Assembly: GCA_036558265.1 (NCBI GenBank)
Contig: DATBFY010000100.1
Location: 1-8,698 of the forward strand
Direction of reading: 5' to 3'
DNA: 8,698 bases
Source of the DNA: RYN-433 sp036558265
GTDB lineage: Bacteria; Planctomycetota; Phycisphaerae; Tepidisphaerales; Tepidisphaeraceae
In this document: piece after piece, positions 1-8,698 of the stretch
How the letters are laid out: each line of letters begins with the position of its first letter
How positions within the stretch are numbered: the stretch's first letter is position 1
Program-made: the position numbers and the translations under genes
The notes under the pieces: model-generated
The model's database searches: none
What the model saw: the letters and a program-made list of their open reading frames with translations, nothing else
Told to the model about the DNA's origin: nothing

Positions 1-4290
<4,290 letters not shown>

Positions 4291-4440
4291 GGACGCGTGC
4301 ATGCCTTGTCGTCGCGCGCGCGAGTCGGCGGTTGACGGGCGCGCCTCGGGCATGGTAGGTGATAATTTCGGCGATTGCTGTCGCTCGCTCGCTCGCGCGC
4401 ACGTGCGTGCAAAAAGCGGCGGCGGCCGGCCGGTTTGAGC
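4291..4440. other. Intergenic region between the two kinase genes, with inverted and simple repeats
   Basis: This 150-bp gap holds no convincing gene. CATGCC (4300-4305) and GGCATG (4349-4354) are inverted copies that could close a long hairpin, with GCGCGC at 4314-4319 and 4339-4344 able to pair inside it. There is no T run after it, so it is not a standard intrinsic terminator. Four TCGC copies lie in tandem at 4381-4396, followed by the palindrome CGCACGTGCG at 4398-4407. A GATAAT box (4361-4366) lies downstream of TTGACG (4332-4337), but the 23-bp spacing is too long for a normal sigma-70 pair. A promoter for the second kinase is therefore plausible but not shown. Confidence 0.45.
4361..4366 (+). 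promoter_or_regulatory. Possible -10 element (GATAAT) upstream of the second hybrid kinase
   Basis: GATAAT matches five of six bases of the TATAAT consensus and is one of the few AT-rich words in this G/C-rich gap. It would place transcription start near 4373 and give an mRNA leader of about 68 bases before the ATG at 4441. No -35 box is correctly spaced: TTGACG at 4332-4337 is 23 bp away. The kinase genes could equally be cotranscribed. Confidence 0.25.
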
Positions 4441-6828
4441 ATGAGTGAGTCTGAAGGCAAGGTGAACGTCCTGCTGGTCGACGACCGGCCGGACAAGCTG
4501 CTGGCGCTCGAGGCGGTGCTCGAGGACCTGGGGCAGAACATCGTCCGCGCCTACTCCGGGCGCGAGGCACTGCGCCAGGTGCTCACCCAGGACTTCGCGG
4601 TCATCCTCCTCGACGTCAACATGCCGGGCATGGACGGCTTCGAGACCGCCACCCTCATCCGCCAGCGCAAGAGCAGCGAGCACATCCCGATTATCTTCAT
4701 CACCGCCTTCGGGGACGAGATGCTCGTCAGCCGTGGGTACTCGCTGGGCGCGGTGGACTACATCCTCACCCCGGTCGTCCCCGACGTGCTGCGGAGCAAG
4801 GTCGCGGTCTTCGTGGACCTCTTTCGCAAGACCGAGCAGGTCCGCAGGCAGGCCGAGTCGCTGCGCCGCCGGGCCGCGCAGATGCAGAAGCTTGCCGCCG
4901 CTTCCGTCGCGATCAATAGCGCGCTCTCGATCGAGCGGATGCTCCAGACCGTCACCGACACCGCACGCGAGACGATCGGCAGCCACCAGGCGATCACCCT
5001 GTTCATCGACCCGCGTCCCGGCCAGCAACGCCAGCGCCGCAAGACGTACGCCCATGCCAGTTATTCCGACCGCTACGCCGACTGGCGCGGGCAGCCGCTC
5101 CAGCTCGAGCCCATCTCGGACACCGCGGTCTTCCGCAGCCACCGCGCCACGCGGCTGAGCGAACACGAGCTGCTGGAGCATCCCGACTGGGACATCGTGC
5201 GCAAGCTGCGCATCCCCCCGATCCGCGGGGGAATGCTCGCCGCCCCGCTCACCGGCCGCGACGGCACGCGCCTGGGGGTCATCTACCTCTGCGACCGCGC
5301 CGCCACCGCGCCCGCTACGACCACGGTCGATGAGGAAGCGAACGGCGACGGCACCCCCCCCGTCCTCCGCGACGACGGCCCCGGCGGGGCCTTTTCCGCC
5401 GACGACGAGTTCATCGCCGTCCAGCTTGCCCAGATGGCCTCAATTGCCATCGAAAACACCCTGTTCGCCGAGGAGCGCGAGGCCAACCGCATCAAGGACG
5501 AGTTCCTCTCCACCCTCTCCCACGAGCTGCGAACCCCCCTCAACGCCATCCTGGGTTGGACCCAGCTCCTCCAGATGGAGCGCCCGCAGGGGGAGACAGC
5601 ACATGGCCTGGAGGTGATAGAGCGCAACGCCCGCGCCCAAACCAAACTGATCGAAGACCTCCTCGACGTCTCGCGGATCTCGACGGGGAAGTTGCGGCTC
5701 GTCACGCGGGTGACGCCGGTCGCGCCCATCATCGAGTCGGCCGCGGATGCGGTTCGGCCGACCGCCAGCGCCAAGGGCGTCGAACTGCGGGTCGTCATTC
5801 CCGCGCCGGCCGACCAGGAGCAGCCGTTGCGGTTGGTTGCGGATCCGGATCGCCTGCAGCAGGTCGTCTGGAACCTCCTCTCAAATGCCGTCAAGTTCAC
5901 CCCGGCTGGCGGCCACGTTTCCGTGGAGGCCGAGCAGGCGGGGGGGCAGGTGCGGATCGGCGTGTCGGATAGTGGTCAGGGGATCGCCTCCGAGTTCCTC
6001 CCCTACGTCTTCGACCGCTTCCGCCAAGCCGACAGCACCAGCACGCGCGCCCACGGCGGGCTGGGGATCGGCCTGACGATCGTCCGGCACATCGTCGAGC
6101 TGCACGGGGGCACGGTGCGGGCGGATAGCGCCGGCGAGGGGCGCGGTGCGACGTTCACGGTGACGCTGCCGATCGCCGCAGCGGCCACAGCCGCAACGAA
6201 TACGGCGAACCCCGCACCGGCCATTACCGTTCCGGGTGTATCCGAGTTGCCCCCCTCCGCCCGATTGGACAGCATCACCCCGACGGTGGACCAGGTCATC
6301 GACGCGGCCGCCGCCGCCGCAGTCCAGCCGACCGAGGCGTCTGCCCCGATGTCCCAGGTTGCGCACGCGCCGGGCGGCAACGGCGCACTAAGGGGGTTGC
6401 GGGTGCTGATCGTGGACGATGCGCCGGACGCTCTGGACGTGCTGGCGATCATCCTTCGCCGCGCCGGGGCGGACGTTACGATCGCGGCAACCGCGCACGA
6501 GGCCCGCCGCAAACTCCAGCCCCAGGCGGGGCCACCGCGGCAGCCGCCGCCGGACCTTCTGATCAGCGACATCGCGATGCCCGACGAAGACGGTTACGCG
6601 CTGATCCGGTCGGTGCGGACGCTCCCCGCGGAGCTGGGGGGCAGCGTCCCCGCCATCGCACTGACCGCCTATGCGCGGGAGGAGGATCGGCAACGGACAC
6701 TGGATGCCGGCTTCCAGGCGCACCTGGGCAAGCCCGTTGAGCCGGACGACCTGGTCGATCTGGTTGCCCGCATCGCGGCCGCCGGCCACCTGATGGCCGC
6801 TCCCGAGCCCGCCGCCCGCCAAGGCTGA
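4441..6828 (+). CDS. Hybrid sensor histidine kinase, REC-GAF-HisKA-HATPase-REC
   Basis: A 795-residue soluble kinase with no membrane segment. The N-terminal receiver (about 7-125) has D14/D15 and phospho-acceptor D58 in LLDVNMPGMDGF, but the conserved lysine is replaced by Thr110 (DYILTP). A charged helix (about 122-150) leads to a GAF-type sensory domain (about 152-342) that contains an acidic/glycine-rich insertion. HisKA has His361 in SHELRTPLNAILGW. The ATPase domain has N482, DSGQGI at 510 and GGLGIGL near 539. An Ala/Pro-rich linker (579-650) joins a canonical C-terminal receiver with D659/D660, D710 and K764. In this class the kinase autophosphorylates and passes phosphate to a receiver; receivers at both ends suggest input from another kinase as well as output. 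I chose ATG 4441 because the receiver fold begins at residue 7. The TTG at 4375 would add 22 arginine-rich residues encoded by simple repeats. No Shine-Dalgarno sequence is evident. Confidence 0.94.
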   Translation: MSESEGKVNVLLVDDRPDKLLALEAVLEDLGQNIVRAYSGREALRQVLTQDFAVILLDVNMPGMDGFETATLIRQRKSSEHIPIIFITAFGDEMLVSRGYSLGAVDYILTPVVPDVLRSKVAVFVDLFRKTEQVRRQAESLRRRAAQMQKLAAASVAINSALSIERMLQTVTDTARETIGSHQAITLFIDPRPGQQRQRRKTYAHASYSDRYADWRGQPLQLEPISDTAVFRSHRATRLSEHELLEHPDWDIVRKLRIPPIRGGMLAAPLTGRDGTRLGVIYLCDRAATAPATTTVDEEANGDGTPPVLRDDGPGGAFSADDEFIAVQLAQMASIAIENTLFAEEREANRIKDEFLSTLSHELRTPLNAILGWTQLLQMERPQGETAHGLEVIERNARAQTKLIEDLLDVSRISTGKLRLVTRVTPVAPIIESAADAVRPTASAKGVELRVVIPAPADQEQPLRLVADPDRLQQVVWNLLSNAVKFTPAGGHVSVEAEQAGGQVRIGVSDSGQGIASEFLPYVFDRFRQADSTSTRAHGGLGIGLTIVRHIVELHGGTVRADSAGEGRGATFTVTLPIAAAATAATNTANPAPAITVPGVSELPPSARLDSITPTVDQVIDAAAAAAVQPTEASAPMSQVAHAPGGNGALRGLRVLIVDDAPDALDVLAIILRRAGADVTIAATAHEARRKLQPQAGPPRQPPPDLLISDIAMPDEDGYALIRSVRTLPAELGGSVPAIALTAYAREEDRQRTLDAGFQAHLGKPVEPDDLVDLVARIAAAGHLMAAPEPAARQG

Positions 6829-6882
6829 TGCCGCAACGGCTCGGGTTCCTCAAACTTGACTCGATCGATAAGCTGGCCCGGC

Positions 6883-7848
6883 ATGTCATTGACGGATCAG
6901 ATTCGGACCGCATGTGCGGCGGTCGCCACACGAGCGCGGTTCGTGCGGATCAGGGAGGACGTGATCGACCGGTATGCCGCCTCGCTGCCGCTCGATCGTG
7001 CCAACGCCCCCACCCTGGATCGGCAGACTCATTACGTTTCGGACGACGCGATGGGGACGGCGGCGTTCTTCGTCGCGCTCGACGCGATCAACTTCGGCTC
7101 GGGATATTTCCCGCACCTGAAGAAACGCCCGGGGATGAGCGGGTACTTCACGGTGGCGTCGTCGCTCAAGGAGCGGTTCGAGCGAAACGGGCCGATGTCG
7201 GCGGAGGAACTGGCCGGGATCACGGCTGAGCAGTGCCGCGGGATCTTCGACCAGGATGCGGCCAACGCGCCGGCAATGGAGCTGATGGGATTGTTCGCGG
7301 CGGCACTGAACGACCTGGGCAGGCTGCTGACGGGCCAATACGAGGGGCGCGTGGAGCGGCTGATCGGGGCGGCGGGCGGGTCGGCGGAGCGGCTGGTCGA
7401 GGTCCTGGCAGAGATGACGTTCTTCCGCGATGTGCAGCGGTACGACGGCATGGACGTGCCGTTTTATAAACGGGCGCAGCTCACGGCGGCAGACCTGTCG
7501 CTTGCACTGGCTCGGCGGGGCCTGGGGGCATTTGGCGACCTGGACCGGCTGACGATCTTCGCGGACAACCTGGTGCCGCACGTGCTGCGGGTGGACGGGG
7601 TGCTGTCGTATGATGCGGGGCTGGCGGCACGGATCGACCGGGAGGAGTTGATCGCCGCGGGCTCAGCGGAGGAAGTCGAGATCCGCGCGTGCGCCCTGCA
7701 CGCGGTGGAATTGACGCGCGAAGCGCTGGGGCGAGACGGGCGAGCGGTGACGGCGATGGGGTTGGATTACGTTTTGTGGAACCGGGGGCAGGAGCGGCAT
7801 TACAAGACGATCAAACCGAGGCATCGGGCGCGGACGGTGTATTACTGA
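6883..7848 (+). CDS. Queuosine salvage protein (DUF2419 / Q_salvage; Qng1-type queuosine 5'-phosphate N-glycosylase)
   Basis: The 321-residue product matches the Q_salvage family, best known from eukaryotic Qng1 (human C9orf64) and a crystallised Sphaerobacter homologue. That family releases queuine base from queuosine 5'-monophosphate so that it can be reused in tRNA anticodons. Recognisable signatures are INFGSGYFPHL (69-79), FYKRAQ (194-199), LTIFADNLVPHVLR (about 223-236), EVEIRA (264-269), a DYVLWNRG block at 295-302, and a C-terminal HRxRTVYY like the family's HRxRCIYY end. The invariant Asp228 in the FAD motif is a candidate catalytic or base-binding residue (inference). The length is normal for the family and no domain is missing. 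I chose ATG 6883; TTG at 6856 would add nine residues. The gap from the kinase stop is 54 bp, so cotranscription is possible, but there is no obvious functional link. No other queuosine gene is visible here. Confidence 0.88.
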   Translation: MSLTDQIRTACAAVATRARFVRIREDVIDRYAASLPLDRANAPTLDRQTHYVSDDAMGTAAFFVALDAINFGSGYFPHLKKRPGMSGYFTVASSLKERFERNGPMSAEELAGITAEQCRGIFDQDAANAPAMELMGLFAAALNDLGRLLTGQYEGRVERLIGAAGGSAERLVEVLAEMTFFRDVQRYDGMDVPFYKRAQLTAADLSLALARRGLGAFGDLDRLTIFADNLVPHVLRVDGVLSYDAGLAARIDREELIAAGSAEEVEIRACALHAVELTREALGRDGRAVTAMGLDYVLWNRGQERHYKTIKPRHRARTVYY

Positions 7849-7855
7849 GAAGCGA

Positions 7856-7875
7856 CCCCAGGATGAATCCAGGGG
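7856..7875. repeat. Imperfect inverted repeat just after the queuosine-salvage gene
   Basis: CCCC-A-GGAT-GA-ATCC-A-GGGG is a near-perfect dyad beginning eight bases after the stop codon. As RNA it would form a short hairpin (CCCC/GGGG and GGA/UCC around an A-A mismatch, with a UGAA loop). No U tract follows, so it is at best a weak or Rho-assisted terminator or an mRNA 3'-end structure. It could also be a DNA-binding site for the downstream promoter. Confidence 0.35.
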
Positions 7876-7909
7876 CTTGGCAGCGGACCGAGGTCATCGT
7901 GAAGGCACT

Positions 7910-7936
7910 TTGAACGTGCTGCGGGGGCATTACAAT
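7910..7936 (+). promoter_or_regulatory. Candidate promoter for the cyclase-family gene, possibly giving a leaderless mRNA
   Basis: TTGAAC at 7910-7915 resembles a -35 box and TACAAT at 7931-7936 a -10 box (five of six consensus bases). The spacer is 15 bp, shorter than the ideal 17. The ATG at 7943 lies only six bases after the -10 box, about where transcription should start. That is the usual arrangement for leaderless transcripts, and it fits the absence of any Shine-Dalgarno sequence before this ATG. Confidence 0.4.
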
Positions 7937-7942
7937 CGGCCC

Positions 7943-8578
7943 ATGCGCATCATCGACATGTCCCAGCCGCTGTTCGACGGGTGCCCGAACTGCCCGGAGC
8001 ATCCACCGGTCAGGAGCGAGATCGTCTTCGATCACGATCCGGTGGGGTGGCGTCTGGAGAAGATCACGTGCGCGAACCACACGGCGTCGCACGTGGACGC
8101 GCCGCTGCACAAGATCGCCGGGGGCGCGTCGCTCGACGACATCCCGCTCGATCGATGGGTGGGCTGGGCGTACGCGGTGGACCTGCGGCCCTGCGCGCCG
8201 GACCAGCGTTTGGGCCCGGAGGACCTGGCGCCGCGCCTGGCAGGTGAGTTGCGCGATCGGATCGTCCTGCTCTGCACGGGCTGGGGCGAGCGTCGCGCCA
8301 AGAGCGACGAATGGCTCAACCATGCGCCGATGCTGGGGGCGCAAGGGGCGCGGTGGCTGGTCGAGCGGGGCATCCGCGGGGTGGGGATCGATTACTACTC
8401 GATCGGGGACGCGACGGTACACGAGATCCTGCTGTCGCGCGGGGCGTGGATCGTCGAGGAGTTGAGCTTCCCGCCTGAAGTCTGGTCGCTGCCGCAGCCG
8501 CTGGAGGTCTGGTCCCTGCCGGTCAACTTCAAAGGCCACACGGGGGCGTTCTGCCGGCCGGTGGCGGTCGTGCGGTGA
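7943..8578 (+). CDS. Cyclase family protein (kynurenine formamidase-like metal-dependent hydrolase)
   Basis: The 211-residue product has the fold signatures of the cyclase family (PF04199), which includes bacterial kynurenine formamidase KynB and other metal-dependent amide or lactone hydrolases. The metal-binding motif appears as HTASHVDAPLH, with His46, His50, Asp52 and His56; most members read HxGTHxDxPxH, so the Gly-Thr pair is Ala-Ser here. His160 and Glu172 in the VHEILLS...VEEL segment match the second conserved His/Glu pair. The N terminus reads MRIIDMSQPLFDG, as is usual, but continues CPNC (14-17) where many relatives have a YPGDP-like turn. The length is typical for the family. ATG 7943 is chosen because the family fold begins right there; an upstream in-frame extension to 7877 adds nothing conserved. 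The substrate cannot be assigned: no tryptophan-catabolism gene lies nearby, so kynB should not be assumed. Confidence 0.87.
   Translation: MRIIDMSQPLFDGCPNCPEHPPVRSEIVFDHDPVGWRLEKITCANHTASHVDAPLHKIAGGASLDDIPLDRWVGWAYAVDLRPCAPDQRLGPEDLAPRLAGELRDRIVLLCTGWGERRAKSDEWLNHAPMLGAQGARWLVERGIRGVGIDYYSIGDATVHEILLSRGAWIVEELSFPPEVWSLPQPLEVWSLPVNFKGHTGAFCRPVAVVR
8477..8521 (+). repeat. 27-bp-period direct repeat in the 3' end of the cyclase-family gene
   Basis: Residues 179-184 and 188-193 both read EVWSLP, nine codons apart. The underlying 18-bp copies at 8477-8494 and 8504-8521 differ at only two third-codon positions. The second copy leads into the usual family ending (LPVNFKGHTGA), so the first copy looks like a small in-frame duplication. 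Confidence 0.7.
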
Positions 8579-8660
8579 GCGCCCCGCGGGATTTCCTGAG
8601 GCGGTTTTGCCGGTTCCGGCCGGCGGCGGCGCGGGATTAGGGTGCGGTCCACACACGGAC

Positions 8661-8666
8661 AGGAGG
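8661..8666 (+). promoter_or_regulatory. Consensus Shine-Dalgarno site (AGGAGG)
   Basis: A perfect AGGAGG lies six bases before the ATG at 8673 and nine before the second ATG at 8676. It is the only strong Shine-Dalgarno sequence ahead of a gene start in the window and supports a real gene running off the right edge. Confidence 0.75.
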
Positions 8667-8672
8667 TCTCGC

Positions 8673-8698
8673 ATGATGCAGAAGAAGAAACGCCCCGG
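8673..8698 (+). CDS. Start of an unidentified gene, truncated by the window edge
   Basis: Only MMQKKKRP can be read before the window ends. The start is supported by the AGGAGG site just upstream; the tandem ATG at 8676 is an equally good start. A short lysine-rich N terminus could be the basic part of a signal peptide or simply a cytosolic start. No function can be given. The 94-bp gap from the cyclase-family stop contains a short CCCGCGGG palindrome (8583-8590) and a GCCGG/CCGGC inverted pair (8609-8613 and 8620-8624) without a T run, but no clear promoter. Confidence 0.6.

Noticed and set aside
4300..4354. Possible intrinsic terminator after the first kinase
   Set aside because: The inverted words can pair, but the loop is long and no T run follows, so a terminator call is not justified; it is noted only as intergenic structure.
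6856..6861. TTGACT as a -35 box before the queuosine-salvage gene
   Set aside because: No acceptable -10 box lies 16-18 bp downstream; the correctly spaced hexamer is GC-rich and runs into the start codon.
6828..7229. ATG overlapping the stop of the second kinase, opening a 133-residue + strand frame
   Set aside because: The overlap looks like translational coupling, but the product is low-complexity and out of frame with the queuosine-salvage protein, which occupies the same DNA.
7811..8674. 287-residue minus-strand open frame covering the cyclase-family gene
   Set aside because: Arg/Pro-rich with no domain signature. The + strand product has a complete metal-binding motif and family-typical ends.

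Overview
The window is GC-rich bacterial DNA (about two-thirds G+C by eye, strong G/C preference at third codon positions). All supported genes are on the + strand. The gene content is chromosomal: there is no sign of phage, plasmid, insertion-sequence or CRISPR material. The gene types and base composition would suit a large-genome, high-GC environmental bacterium such as a planctomycete (for example a Phycisphaerae-like lineage) or a myxobacterium, but nothing in the window fixes the phylum.

Layout. Positions 1-4290 hold the 3' part of a very large hybrid sensor histidine kinase. It has a tandem array of HAMP domains with an exact 276-bp (92-aa) period, then a GAF domain, a coiled coil, the HisKA/HATPase transmitter and three receiver (REC) domains. 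Positions 4291-4440 are an intergenic stretch with G/C-rich repeats. Positions 4441-6828 encode a second hybrid kinase with order REC-GAF-HisKA-HATPase-REC. Positions 6883-7848 encode a queuosine-salvage (DUF2419 / Qng1-type) protein. Positions 7943-8578 encode a small metal-dependent hydrolase of the cyclase / kynurenine-formamidase-like family. At the right edge (8673 onward) a further gene starts behind a perfect AGGAGG ribosome binding site.

How the genes may work together. The two kinases together carry two transmitters and five receivers, but no DNA-binding output and no HPt domain. They look like the input half of a multistep phosphorelay whose HPt and effector lie elsewhere. Signal input in the first kinase is probably cytoplasmic, through the poly-HAMP rod and GAF domain, as in the fungal Nik1 (group III) kinases that it resembles in architecture; its N terminus lies outside the window. 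The middle receiver of the first kinase has lost its phospho-acceptor aspartate, and the N-terminal receiver of the second has lost the conserved lysine, so not all five can be ordinary phospho-switches. The queuosine-salvage and cyclase-family genes are metabolic, and I see no functional link between them and the kinases beyond co-orientation.

The most noteworthy points are the regular double-HAMP array, the degenerate receivers, a bacterial Qng1-type gene, and a promoter-like -10 box placed so that the cyclase-family mRNA may be leaderless. I did not find clear evidence of a wholly new biological system.
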